From: Deltaproteobacteria bacterium
GTDB taxonomy: Bacteria > Desulfobacterota > GWC2-55-46 > JAJCZF01
Length of the DNA stretch: 33,203 nucleotides
Assembly: GCA_029262475.1 (NCBI GenBank)
Contig: JAJCZG010000071.1
Span: 1-33,203, forward strand
Direction: 5' to 3'
The notes under the pieces are model-generated. The model did not search any database, had not been told where the DNA came from, and was given only the letters and a program-made list of their open reading frames with translations. Positions 24,146-32,435 of this stretch are shown piece after piece (position 1 is the first letter of the stretch; each line of letters begins with the position of its first letter). The position numbers were made by a program, and so were the translations under genes.

Positions 24146-24496
24146 ACTCAGCCGTAGACACTTCCTCTTCCGTAAACGATAAAGGCCTTTCATATAGCAG
24201 ATTATCAAAAAAACCATGCCGGATGTTGATGCTCATGAGTTCCCTCCATCGACGGAGGGTCTCTCTAACCTAACATGCCGTTCTTATTTACGATACTCAG
24301 GATGAGTCTCCCTGCTTAAGAGAGCAATCTACCCGTTTAATCCTATTCCATTTCGTTTGGAATTCCCTCTAATTCGAAGAAATAGTATATTTTATTCCTG
24401 AATCAAAAAAAACTTGACAAAGGTCATTAATCGGACTAACATGGTCTCAATTATCTTAGGCTTCTGGGGGTTTTAGTGTTTTCTTAAGGGGTATAT
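24146..24496. other. 351-base gap before the Rrf2 gene
   Basis: The gap separates the SDR gene from the oxidase region. It contains a short hairpin CCCTCC-N6-GGAGGG at 24242-24259 without a T-run, an ATTCCA-N7-TGGAAT inverted repeat at 24345-24363 and the strong promoter at 24414. Sequence is AT-rich from about 24360 to 24415. I see no convincing gene or structured RNA in it. Confidence 0.55.
24414..24442 (+). promoter_or_regulatory. Sigma-70 promoter of the Rrf2 gene
   Basis: A perfect -35 TTGACA (24414-24419) is followed by exactly 17 nt and TAACAT (24437-24442), with AT-rich sequence upstream. The start would be near 24450, about 47 nt before the ATG. The stretch ATTAATCGGACTAA between the two elements could hold an Rrf2 site, as these regulators often repress their own genes; not proven. 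Confidence 0.7.
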
Positions 24497-24961
24497 ATGT
24501 TCAGATTAAGCCGTGGGGCGGAATATGCCATACGCGGACTGCTATATCTGGCTATGCAGCCGGAAGGGAAAATATCCTTTATTGAAGAGATATCCATAGC
24601 CCAGGAGGTACCTAAAGCATATCTTGCTAAAATATTTCAGACACTCGGTAAAAAGGGTTTCGTTAAATCGTACCGCGGCCCTGACGGGGGCTTCGTTCTT
24701 ACGAAGCCTGCCAGCGAAATAAGCCTTCTGGACGCGATAGAAGCCCTGGAAGGTCCGATTCACTTTAATGATTGTCTGATTCACGAGGGGTACTGCCACA
24801 GGGATGAGATGTGCCCGATTCATGATGTTTGGATGACGGCCCAGAAGCAGTTTCTTTCGGTCTTGACGGGAACAAACTTTACAATCCTTGCCGAAGCGGC
24901 CAGAGTAAAGGCTGCCAAAAAGACGGATAGGCTTAAAGAGGCAAAATGCAAGCAGAATTAG
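24497..24961 (+). CDS. Rrf2-family Fe-S transcriptional regulator
   Basis: Rrf2 proteins (IscR, NsrR, RsrR, CymR) are winged-helix regulators, many of them binding an Fe-S cluster that senses iron-sulfur status, NO or redox. This 154-residue protein starts MFRLSRGAEYAIRGLLYLAM and has the recognition region VPKAYLAKIFQTLGKKGFVKSYRG, GPDGGFVL, and three candidate cluster cysteines in the C-terminal half, in DCLIHEGYC and EMC. The Cys spacing (C-x7-C-x5-C) fits a cluster-binding Rrf2 member and argues for a redox, NO or Fe-S sensor. It lies 164 nt before the oxidase operon and on the same strand, so it probably regulates those genes; whether it senses O2, NO or iron cannot be read from sequence. 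Confidence 0.93.
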   Translation: MFRLSRGAEYAIRGLLYLAMQPEGKISFIEEISIAQEVPKAYLAKIFQTLGKKGFVKSYRGPDGGFVLTKPASEISLLDAIEALEGPIHFNDCLIHEGYCHRDEMCPIHDVWMTAQKQFLSVLTGTNFTILAEAARVKAAKKTDRLKEAKCKQN

Positions 24962-25044
24962 CGGTTTATTTTCTCTGGTAAGTTATGTTATTTAATGGGT
25001 AAGGCTAGAGTTGCGTTGATAAGTACGGGAGTTACATTACCTGT

Positions 25045-25075
25045 TTGTCTTGATTGAGTCATCGGCTGGTATAAA
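25045..25075 (+). promoter_or_regulatory. Possible extended -10 promoter of the oxidase operon
   Basis: TGG directly before TATAAA (25070-25075) gives an extended -10 element (TGN-TATAAA). A poor -35 (TTGTCT, 25045-25050) lies 19 nt upstream, longer than ideal. An RNA start near 25082 would fit the ribosome site before the subunit III ATG at 25126. Weak evidence, but the only promoter-like site here. Confidence 0.4.
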
Positions 25076-25125
25076 ATTTATTTTCTATAAGGAACCAAAA
25101 AAAAGTAAAAAGTGAGGTAGAGCTT

Positions 25126-25896
25126 ATGAGTAATTCGGCTGTAGAGCATCACGAACCGGAGTGGGAGGTAAGCCCCTGGCCCTTGATAATAAGCGTCGGG
25201 ATACTCTTCTTGCTTCCGTTTTCGTTCGCTCTCTATTTTGTCTATGATCAACCAATGCTTAGCGTCATTTCGCTGGGTATCGGCACACCGCTAATCGTCG
25301 TATCCATCATCGGATGGGTAAAGGGTTCGTATGCCGATATAGCGCATCACGGCAAGGAACCGGGTTACGGCCTCGGGGCCATGCCGTTCTTTATTTTAGC
25401 AGAGGCGTTTATCTTTATCGCCTTCTTCGGCGCGTACTGGGTGCTTAGGCTAACGGCCCCGGAGTGGCCGCCGGCCGGAACTCCGCATATGGCGAGTACC
25501 ACCCCTATTTTAATGACCATAGTTCTTGTAGCGTCAAGCTTCACCATCCATTTCGGAGAGATGGCTCTAGCTAAGGACGACAAGAAGGGGCTACTCTTCT
25601 GGCTTATAATAACCATAGTCCTCGGCTCAATATTCTTCGGTCTCTCGGCTGTGGAATGGAAGCACCTCATCCACTCGGGTTTTAGTTTTGATACTAATCT
25701 CTTTAGCACATTCTTCTTCTCGATTACAGGCTTCCACGGCTCTCACGTTCTGGTTGGCCTTTCAGCGTTCCTGTGTGTGCTCTTTCCGCTCCTCGCAGGC
25801 AGGGTGAGTCATACCTTCGTCAAGTCCGTAAGCGTTTACTGGCATTTCGTCGATATTATATGGTTCTTCGTCGTTAGCCAGATATACTTCTGGTAG
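25126..25896 (+). CDS. coxC: Cytochrome c oxidase subunit III
   Basis: The 256-residue membrane protein has seven predicted helices and the core signature of subunit III: AEAFIFIAFFGAYWVLRL, then EWPPAGTP, SSFTIHFGEMAL, FHGSHVLVGLSAF and FVDIIWFFVVSQIYFW at the end (the usual YWHFVDIIWFF motif). Subunit III does not carry redox metals; it stabilises the enzyme and proton uptake. It is the first gene of the oxidase operon here, unlike the more usual order II-I-III. It is preceded by GTGAGG and followed after 26 nt by the SCO gene. Confidence 0.94.
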   Translation: MSNSAVEHHEPEWEVSPWPLIISVGILFLLPFSFALYFVYDQPMLSVISLGIGTPLIVVSIIGWVKGSYADIAHHGKEPGYGLGAMPFFILAEAFIFIAFFGAYWVLRLTAPEWPPAGTPHMASTTPILMTIVLVASSFTIHFGEMALAKDDKKGLLFWLIITIVLGSIFFGLSAVEWKHLIHSGFSFDTNLFSTFFFSITGFHGSHVLVGLSAFLCVLFPLLAGRVSHTFVKSVSVYWHFVDIIWFFVVSQIYFW

Positions 25897-25922
25897 GGCA
25901 GGCTATCGATGATGGATCTACT

Positions 25923-26744
25923 GTGAGGAAAGTAAATTTAATAAACCTTTTTGTAGTTGCTGTGCTCTCGCTTACGTTTTATGGCGAGGCAAGAGGCGAG
26001 TACGGAAGGACGCCGGATACATCGATTGACCCCTCGGTTATACAGATAGACGAGGGAAAGTATCTCGGCGCAAAGCTTGACGGGGAAGTAGAGCTGGAAG
26101 ACTCGAAGGGGAAGAGTTTTAAGCTCGGGGATCTATACGGGAAACCAACGATCCTGGTCTTCTCCTACTTCAACTGCGACGGCGCATGCCCGACGATAAG
26201 CAGAGACCTTAAGAGGGCGGTAGGCAAGGCCGATGGGATAGTGGCAGGTAAAGATTTTAATGTAGTCACCATAAGCTTCGATAAATCCGATAACCGGGAC
26301 GAGGCTAATAAGTTCGCAATGATGACGGGAACAAACCTTGAGGGCTGGAGGGTGGCTATAACGCGCGATACCGAGGATATTTCGCGCCTTACGGAGAGCG
26401 CGGGCTATAAGTTCTTCTGGTCGCCGAGGGACGGCGCTTTTATACACCCCACAGTATTTATCTTTCTATCTCCGGAGGGGAGGATAGTCAGGTATCTCTA
26501 CGGGGCGTCTCTAGGTGGCACGGACATAAGGACGGCGATAGCCGAAGCGGACTTCGGTACGCCGGGGAAGAGCAAGGTCAGAGATCTTTCAGACCTCTTC
26601 CTTATAGCCTGTTACAGCTACAATTATAAGGAAGGGAAGTATTCACTTAATTATCCACTCTTTATTGCAGCAGGTGCTTTTATCTTTAGTTTATCGCTTA
26701 CGGTATTTGGAATATTGATATTTAAAAGAAAGGTACGGAGGTAA
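25923..26744 (+). CDS. SCO1/SenC family copper chaperone
   Basis: SCO proteins deliver copper to, or keep reduced, the CuA site of oxidase subunit II. The 273-residue protein starts at GTG with a signal or anchor helix (LINLFVVAVLSLTFYGEARG), a thioredoxin-like domain with copper-binding Cys85 and Cys89 (FNCDGACP; C-x3-C) and His175 (IHPTVFIFL), the three standard ligands. Unusually, it has a further C-terminal membrane helix (LFIAAGAFIFSLSLTVFGI) and ends in a basic tail RKVRR. It lies between subunits III and II, exactly where its target is encoded. It could be membrane-tethered at both ends if the N-terminal helix is not removed. Confidence 0.93.
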   Translation: MRKVNLINLFVVAVLSLTFYGEARGEYGRTPDTSIDPSVIQIDEGKYLGAKLDGEVELEDSKGKSFKLGDLYGKPTILVFSYFNCDGACPTISRDLKRAVGKADGIVAGKDFNVVTISFDKSDNRDEANKFAMMTGTNLEGWRVAITRDTEDISRLTESAGYKFFWSPRDGAFIHPTVFIFLSPEGRIVRYLYGASLGGTDIRTAIAEADFGTPGKSKVRDLSDLFLIACYSYNYKEGKYSLNYPLFIAAGAFIFSLSLTVFGILIFKRKVRR

Positions 26745-26749
26745 TTGTA

Positions 26750-27508
26750 ATGCTAATAAGACGAATCTATATGTCGGTTTTCCTCCTATTGGTAACCGTG
26801 TGCACAGCGTCGACATCTTTTGCGTCCCTGGGCGTACGGGAGCCGGAGGAAGAGGGGTACCATCTTTGGGGCGTCTCTGATCCTGCGGAAGGGTTTCACC
26901 ACCTGTGGGAAGAGGTGATGATAGATATCTTCGCGATAGGTATCATCTTCTCGCTAATCACCATCTATCTTCTCATAAAGTACAGGAGAAGGTATGAGGG
27001 ACAGGAGGGGAGCCCACCTAAGTTAACCAAGATATCGAGGGTCGGCTGGGTACTAATACCTGTTTTTATCTTCATGGCCGATGATCTCTTCATAGCCGCC
27101 GAGGGTTGGACACTCTGGAATACGTACCGTACACCCCCTGAAAATAGCTACGAGATAGAGCTTGAGAGCGCCATGTGGAGTTGGAACTTCACCTACCCGG
27201 ACGGCGTTGAGGCGATGAACGAGCTTAGGGTTCCCGTCGGGACGCCGATTTTGCTCAGGATGACGAGCCGTGATGTCGTCCATAGTCTCTTCCTGCCCGA
27301 CTTCAAGGTAAAGGAGGATTCGATGCCGGGGCGCGTAACCTACATGTGGTTTCTGCCAAAGGATGCTGGCGAGTATGTAATGACATGCGCGGAATTCTGC
27401 GGCGTCATGCATTCGATGATGCACGGTAAGGTCATCGTCATGGAGGAAAATGATTTCAATACCTGGATGGCCGAAGAGAAGGCCAAACTCGGAAAAGGAG
27501 GGGCCTAG
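26750..27508 (+). CDS. coxB: Cytochrome c oxidase subunit II with CuA site
   Basis: The 252-residue protein has a signal peptide, two membrane helices (about EVMIDIFAIGIIFSLITIYL and WVLIPVFIFMADDLF) and a periplasmic cupredoxin domain. All CuA ligands are present: His178 in VVHSLFLPDF, Cys213, Glu215, Cys217, His221 and Met224 in CAEFCGVMHSMM. A complete CuA site means electrons come from cytochrome c, not quinol. There is no heme-c domain at the C-terminus, so this is not a caa3 fusion. AAAGGAGGGG for the next gene is inside its end, and the gap to subunit I is 2 nt. Confidence 0.96.
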   Translation: MLIRRIYMSVFLLLVTVCTASTSFASLGVREPEEEGYHLWGVSDPAEGFHHLWEEVMIDIFAIGIIFSLITIYLLIKYRRRYEGQEGSPPKLTKISRVGWVLIPVFIFMADDLFIAAEGWTLWNTYRTPPENSYEIELESAMWSWNFTYPDGVEAMNELRVPVGTPILLRMTSRDVVHSLFLPDFKVKEDSMPGRVTYMWFLPKDAGEYVMTCAEFCGVMHSMMHGKVIVMEENDFNTWMAEEKAKLGKGGA

Positions 27509-27510
27509 AT

Positions 27511-29100
27511 ATGAGCGGTAAAAAAGGGTTTGGAACAACCTTAAAAGAATGGATCTTTACTACAGACCATAAGAGGGTAGGTATACTCTACCTTATCGGT
27601 TCCTTCGCCGCCTTCGCCGTTGCCGGCGTGATAGCTCTTATCATAAGGATGGAGCTATCGACTCCGGGGGCGGATATTACGGATCCGAATACCTATAACG
27701 TAATGCTCTACTTCCACGGCGCTGCCATGATTCTCGGCTTTCAGATACCGGCGCTTACAGGGTTTTTAGCGAATTATCTCCTGCCCCTTCAGATAGGTGC
27801 TAAGGATGTCGCCTTCCCAAGGCTAAATGCACTGAGTCTCTGGTTATTCTGGATGGGCATAGTGCTTGCGCTCCTGACATTCGTAATACCTAATCCTCCC
27901 GATATTATGTGGACAGGCTACCCGCCGTACTCCATCGTAAGTCCGGGTAATACTGCTTTCTATACATTTACGGTCCTTATAATGGGCTTTGCGTCGATCG
28001 CAGGTGGTGTTAACCTGTTAACGACGATCATCTACATGCGCGCTCCGGGCATGAGGTGGTTCAAGTTAAACATGTTTGTCTGGTGTACGGCAGCTGCATT
28101 CATCATCCAGCTCGTATTCGTACCGGTTCTCGGAAGTGCGGTAACGATGCTTTCCTTTGATAAGTATCTCGGCACCCACTTCTTCGACCCTTCGGCAGGC
28201 GGCGACGTGCTGCTCTATCAGAATCTCTTCTGGTTCTATTCGCACCCGGCAGTTTATGTAATACTTCTGCCGATGCTCGGCATAATGTTCGATGTAATAG
28301 CGACATTCGCAAGAAACCGTATCTTTAACTATAAGGTTGCGGTTCTCGGCGGAGTCGGCGGCATAGTCCTGATGAGCGGTGAGGTCTGGGTCCACCACCT
28401 CTACACATCCGGCATGCCGGACTGGATAAGGATAGGAATGATGGTCTCTACCATTCTTATCAGTATCCCGGTTGGAATATGCGTGATAAGCATGGTAGGC
28501 ACGCTCTACAGGGGCGCTATTCAGTACAAGACCCCGATGCTCTATGCGGTTGGCTTCATATTCCTCTTCCTTATAGGAGGACTTACGGGTATACCGCACG
28601 CGGTGGCCGCACTCGACCTGCACTTGCAGGATACGCACTTCGTTGTGGCGCACTTCCACTACGTCATGGCGGTCTCGGGTACATTCGCCGTAATTGGCGG
28701 CACCTACTACCTCTTTCCGAAGATGAGTGGAAAGATGTGTAACGAAGGGCTCGGCAAGATCGGCTTCGCCTTAACATTCATCGGTTCGAACCTGACCTTC
28801 TTCACCATGTTCCTCGTAGGTCTGGACGGTATGCCGAGGCGTTACTTCGACTACTCGCATATGCCGGAGCTTGCCAGCCTCCATCAGATAATAACCTACG
28901 GCGCCTTTATCCTGGGCCTTGGCGTGCTCGTAACCTTCATAAACTGGATACACGCACTTATCTGGGGCAAGAAGGCCGTAGATAACCCGTGGGGCTCGAA
29001 GTCTCTCGAGTGGACAACGACCTCACCTCCGGGGCCGGGTAACTGGGCAGAGGTTCCGGATTGCACTAATTTCGACCCGTACGCTTACGGCGAGGACTAG
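27511..29100 (+). CDS. coxA: A2-type cytochrome c oxidase subunit I
   Basis: Catalytic subunit with 529 residues and twelve helices. Heme ligands are His69 (YFHGAAMI) and the HFH pair at 381-383 (AHFHYVMAVSG); CuB ligands are His245 and His295/His296 (EVWVHHLYTS); Tyr249 can form the His-Tyr crosslink. Helix VI reads FYSHPAVY: the D-channel glutamate of A1 oxidases is replaced by Tyr243-Ser244 before the His, the feature that defines A2-type enzymes such as that of Rhodothermus. It reduces O2 to water and pumps protons, fed by cytochrome c through subunit II. No bc1 complex or cytochrome c gene is in the window. Confidence 0.97.
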   Translation: MSGKKGFGTTLKEWIFTTDHKRVGILYLIGSFAAFAVAGVIALIIRMELSTPGADITDPNTYNVMLYFHGAAMILGFQIPALTGFLANYLLPLQIGAKDVAFPRLNALSLWLFWMGIVLALLTFVIPNPPDIMWTGYPPYSIVSPGNTAFYTFTVLIMGFASIAGGVNLLTTIIYMRAPGMRWFKLNMFVWCTAAAFIIQLVFVPVLGSAVTMLSFDKYLGTHFFDPSAGGDVLLYQNLFWFYSHPAVYVILLPMLGIMFDVIATFARNRIFNYKVAVLGGVGGIVLMSGEVWVHHLYTSGMPDWIRIGMMVSTILISIPVGICVISMVGTLYRGAIQYKTPMLYAVGFIFLFLIGGLTGIPHAVAALDLHLQDTHFVVAHFHYVMAVSGTFAVIGGTYYLFPKMSGKMCNEGLGKIGFALTFIGSNLTFFTMFLVGLDGMPRRYFDYSHMPELASLHQIITYGAFILGLGVLVTFINWIHALIWGKKAVDNPWGSKSLEWTTTSPPGPGNWAEVPDCTNFDPYAYGED

Positions 29101-29140
29101 AAAAGAAGAAATTCAGCACCGTTTTTTGGAGGCGACTTAG

Positions 29141-30052
29141 ATGAAAGAAAAAAACAGACTAACCCCCGGGCTCAGTATGCTGCTCGGCGCGACCATACTC
29201 TTTACCTATATGCTTATGGTCATGGGAACATTCGTAACGAGCACCGGCTCGGGGCTCGCCTGCCCCGACTGGCCGCTCTGTTACGGCTCCTTTGCCCCGC
29301 CGCTTGAGATGAGTATCTGGTTTGAGTGGGGGCATAGACTCCTTGGCGGATTATCGGGTATATTCATAATCATCTCGACCGTCGTCGTTATGAAGCGCTA
29401 TAAGGGGCTTCCTAAGGCGCTGATGTTATCGGTTATAGGGCTTCTTGCCGTGGGGGTGCTGCTAGGCGGCCTTACGGTTATCGTAGAAGCCCCGCTCCTT
29501 TCGACGGTAGCGCACGTTGCGATTATATCGTCGCATCTGGTGATAGCCACCCTCGTTCTTATCTGCCTGGTATTTACCTACAGGTATCTCGTCAAGGGTA
29601 GCGCCGCAGAAGAGAAGGGTTTTTATAAGCTCATCTTCGGCGTAGTCTATCTCCAGGTGATTATAGGTATCGTCGTCAGATACGCCGGGGCGACACTTGC
29701 GTGTTCGGACGTTCCGCTTTGTAACGGGGCGCTCTTTCCGGATATCTCGAATAACCTGATACTACTGCATTTCCTGCATAGGCTTACGGCGCTGTCGATA
29801 GTGGTTATTACCGTCACGGCCCTCTATAAGTCCGTTAAGCTTAATCACGGAGTAAAGGGCTTTGCCATAACATTCGTACTGGTTCTATTGCAGGCGTTCT
29901 TCGGTATTATGATAGTCGTAAGTCAGATGTTCCTGCCGTTCATAATATTCCATGCCGCCACGGGCTTTCTCCTTCTAGGCTTTATCTCCTACAAGGCGAT
30001 GCCTGGCTTCTTTGCACTACCCATGAGAGGCGGCGAAGAAGGGATAATATAA
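29141..30052 (+). CDS. ctaA: Heme A synthase
   Basis: CtaA hydroxylates the C8 methyl of heme O to make heme A for the oxidase. The 303-residue membrane protein has eight helices in two similar halves. Conserved histidines are seen in WGHRLLGGLS, AHVAIISSHLVI, LHFLHRLTALSI and FHAATGFLLLG. Each half has a cysteine pair: GLACPDWPLCYG and LACSDVPLCNG, the bacterial type with extracytoplasmic disulphides. TTGGAGG precedes the ATG and the stop overlaps the ctaB ATG by one base (TAATG). Together with ctaB it shows the oxidase uses heme A. Confidence 0.95.
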   Translation: MKEKNRLTPGLSMLLGATILFTYMLMVMGTFVTSTGSGLACPDWPLCYGSFAPPLEMSIWFEWGHRLLGGLSGIFIIISTVVVMKRYKGLPKALMLSVIGLLAVGVLLGGLTVIVEAPLLSTVAHVAIISSHLVIATLVLICLVFTYRYLVKGSAAEEKGFYKLIFGVVYLQVIIGIVVRYAGATLACSDVPLCNGALFPDISNNLILLHFLHRLTALSIVVITVTALYKSVKLNHGVKGFAITFVLVLLQAFFGIMIVVSQMFLPFIIFHAATGFLLLGFISYKAMPGFFALPMRGGEEGII

Positions 30053-30978
30053 TGAGAGGGTTAGCCGTAACAAAGAGCGCCGGGGATGTCGCGCGACTGC
30101 CTGTAAAGGCCGAAGCTGCCCACCGGAGCGTAGCACGCGATCTCTTCATCCTCTTTAAGCCGGGGATAGTCGGGCTCGTGCTCGTCTCCACTCTTACGGG
30201 AACTTACCTTGCCGGCGGCAATTCGCTTGGCCTCGGGCTCACGCTCCTTACGCTTCTAGGAGTGGGGCTAGCCACTGCCGGTTCTGCTGCGCTAAATAAC
30301 TATTTTGACCGCGATATAGACGCCTTGATGAAGAGGACTTCGACGAGGGCGCTAGTGACGGGTTCGATACACCCTTCCGTAGCACTCATATCCGGTCTTC
30401 TTATGGTAGTTGTCTCAATGCTAGTGCTCGGCCTCTTCGTGAGTACGGTTTCGGCAGCCCTTACCTTCTCGGCAAGCGTGCTCTATGTCGTCGTCTACGC
30501 TATGATTTTGAAGAGAAGGAGTTCGTGGGCTAACCAGATTGGCGGCATAGCCGGGGCGCTCCCGCCGGTAATAGGCTTTACCGCAGCAGGCGGCGGGCTC
30601 GGAGCCGAGGCGTTTAGCCTCTTTTTTCTGGTAGCGGTCTGGCAGCAACCACACGCGTTAAGCTTGGCTCTAAAATATAGGGATGACTACAAGTCAGCCG
30701 GTATACCGGTCGTTCCGGTTGCCTGCGGCGTGGAGTCCACAAAGCTAAGGATCTTTCTCTACTCGCTACTCCTTTTGCCGGTCTCTATACTTCCGTACAT
30801 GCTGGGAATGGGCGGGCCAATCTACCTGGCGTTCACAGGAGTTGCAGGGCTTGCCTTTGTGGCCCTATCGGGAAGGTTCCTCTTTTCGGCGAAGAAGTGC
30901 GATATATTCCTCTTCCTCTATTCGGTCATCTACCTTACGGTAGTATTTCTATCCATGGTGGTTGAGAAGGCCATATAA
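30052..30978 (+). CDS. ctaB: Protoheme IX farnesyltransferase (heme O synthase)
   Basis: CtaB is a UbiA-superfamily prenyltransferase that adds the farnesyl tail to heme B. The 308-residue protein has nine helices and the two Asp-rich motifs: NNYFDRDIDALMKRT (first, near 83-97) and KYRDDYKSAGIPVVP (second). WANQIGGIAGALPPVIGF lies between them, as in the family. A cytoplasmic N-terminal extension of about 30 residues precedes LFILFKPGIVGLVL, the usual start region; a downstream start is possible but the TAATG overlap favours 30052. Length is normal. Confidence 0.95.
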   Translation: MRGLAVTKSAGDVARLPVKAEAAHRSVARDLFILFKPGIVGLVLVSTLTGTYLAGGNSLGLGLTLLTLLGVGLATAGSAALNNYFDRDIDALMKRTSTRALVTGSIHPSVALISGLLMVVVSMLVLGLFVSTVSAALTFSASVLYVVVYAMILKRRSSWANQIGGIAGALPPVIGFTAAGGGLGAEAFSLFFLVAVWQQPHALSLALKYRDDYKSAGIPVVPVACGVESTKLRIFLYSLLLLPVSILPYMLGMGGPIYLAFTGVAGLAFVALSGRFLFSAKKCDIFLFLYSVIYLTVVFLSMVVEKAI

Positions 30979-30981
30979 GAG

Positions 30982-32286
30982 ATGAAGGAGAATTACACAT
31001 ACAGGTGGCTTGCTATTTCGGTGGCCTTTCTTGGTATCGGCGGGGCCTTTGCTTTGCTCATCGGGCTATCAAGGACGCCCTTTGGCCACGCATACCTGCC
31101 GCCGGACTTCCTTCACCAGGGGATAGTCGGTCACGTTGTGCTCGCAATTATCATGTGGCTCATTTCATTTACCGTGGTGCTGTGGAGTCGTTTCCTTAAC
31201 GGGACCAGGTGGTTCTTTACCTATACGCTGGCCCTTATCGGGGCTTTACTCGTTACACTTTCGGTCTTTGACCACGGCGGGATCGCAGTTATAAATAACT
31301 ACGTCCCCGCTATGGACTCGCCGGTCTTCTTCACCGGCCTCGCGCTCTTTTTTACCGGTTTTGCCGTGAACGCATTCGGCTTCCTCGACGACGCCGTTAA
31401 GTCAATCTCTTCCGAGGATCCGGTAAAGGGTACGCTCTCCGTATCGGTCGTAGTATCGGTGGTGCTTATTGTCTCGATGGTCTTCTCCATGCTCCTTCAC
31501 GAGCGCGGAGAGTACGCCGTAGTATTCTTCGAGAGGCTCTTCTGGATACCGGGACACATACAGCAGGTTCTAAATGGCACGCTACTTATAGCCGTTTGGT
31601 ACGTCCTTGCAAAGGGCGTCGGCATTGAGGTAAAGGGCAAGGCAGCTCTTCGCCCCTTTAACTACCTGCTGATACTATCCGCATTCCTTCTCTTCGCGAT
31701 GCCCTTCTTTACCGATCCGATAGGGAGGCCGTCGAAGATATTTTCCGAAGTTGTCTACGCCATAGGCCTTGGTGTACCGGTATTTGCGCACGGACTTTAT
31801 ATCCTCTCGGGAATAAGGGGAGCGAGGGGTAAATATACGAGCATCCCGTTCCTTTCCATGATATTATCAATGACGATATATCTCATAGGAATGGCGATAG
31901 CGTATACGGGCTTCGGTAACGACCTCCGGGTACCGGCCCACTACCACGGTGCGGTGACGGGCCTTACGCTCGCAATGATGGGCGTAACATATGGCCTTAT
32001 CAAAGACCGTATGAAGAGGGGCGGGCTTATTGAGCGCGTCCTTCGTATTCAGCCCGTACTCTACGGCCTCGGCATGATACTGGTAATACTTGGGCTCATG
32101 GTCTCGGGTCATTTAGGCGCTCCGAGGAAGACCTACGGAGTAGCCTTCTCAACGGACCCGGTAATGCTCGGAGCCCTTACTGTTATGGGCATTGGCACTC
32201 TTCTGGCGGTTGCCGGAGGTATCTTATTCGTAATATCATCAGGGGCAGTGCTCTTCAAGGGCAGAGCCTCTTTACATCAAGACTAG
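30982..32286 (+). CDS. Heme-copper-oxidase subunit I-like 12-helix membrane protein
   Basis: The 434-residue protein has about twelve membrane helices. Helix II has His45 and His51 (LHQGIVGHVVLAI); helix VI has His192 (WIPGHIQQVLNG); helix X has His320 and His322 (PAHYHGAVTGLTL), the same HxH spacing as the oxidase heme ligands. The HH pair that supplies CuB in helix VII is missing; that position reads LLFAMPFFTDP. The layout fits a divergent heme-copper superfamily member that can bind hemes but lacks a normal CuB site. It is not the ordinary subunit I, which is encoded 2 kb before. Possible roles are an accessory heme protein, an NO- or quinol-linked enzyme, or an assembly factor. It begins 3 nt after ctaB. 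Family assignment is moderate, function unknown. Confidence 0.65.
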   Translation: MKENYTYRWLAISVAFLGIGGAFALLIGLSRTPFGHAYLPPDFLHQGIVGHVVLAIIMWLISFTVVLWSRFLNGTRWFFTYTLALIGALLVTLSVFDHGGIAVINNYVPAMDSPVFFTGLALFFTGFAVNAFGFLDDAVKSISSEDPVKGTLSVSVVVSVVLIVSMVFSMLLHERGEYAVVFFERLFWIPGHIQQVLNGTLLIAVWYVLAKGVGIEVKGKAALRPFNYLLILSAFLLFAMPFFTDPIGRPSKIFSEVVYAIGLGVPVFAHGLYILSGIRGARGKYTSIPFLSMILSMTIYLIGMAIAYTGFGNDLRVPAHYHGAVTGLTLAMMGVTYGLIKDRMKRGGLIERVLRIQPVLYGLGMILVILGLMVSGHLGAPRKTYGVAFSTDPVMLGALTVMGIGTLLAVAGGILFVISSGAVLFKGRASLHQD

Positions 32287-32300
32287 ACAGGACTAAATTA

Positions 32301-32423
32301 ATGGAGATAACTCACTCAATGGATGAGAGAGATCGTAAGAAAAAGAGGATGGGCTTTATTATACTCGCTATCGTGCTCTTGAACGTGTTAGTGGTCTCCA
32401 TAATACTCGCTAACAGGCTCTAG
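32301..32423 (+). CDS. 40-residue single-helix membrane protein of the oxidase locus
   Basis: A 40-residue ORF reads MEITHSMDERDRKKKRMGFI and then LAIVLLNVLVVSIILANRL. A strongly basic N-terminal segment (RDRKKKR) followed by one membrane helix of about 20 residues predicts N-in/C-out orientation. It starts 14 nt after the previous stop and ends 12 nt before the DUF420 gene, so it is set exactly between operon genes. A ribosome site is not clear (GGACTAA region). Small single-helix subunits such as CcoQ or Cox IV-like proteins occur in oxidase loci, and this one has that form. Too short for homology by eye. Confidence 0.55.
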   Translation: MEITHSMDERDRKKKRMGFIILAIVLLNVLVVSIILANRL

Positions 32424-32435
32424 GGCTCTAGTATT

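Noticed and set aside
24242..24259. Hairpin CCCTCC-N6-GGAGGG after the SDR gene
   Set aside because: Good stem but followed by CTCTCT rather than T-run; mentioned in the gap but not called a terminator.
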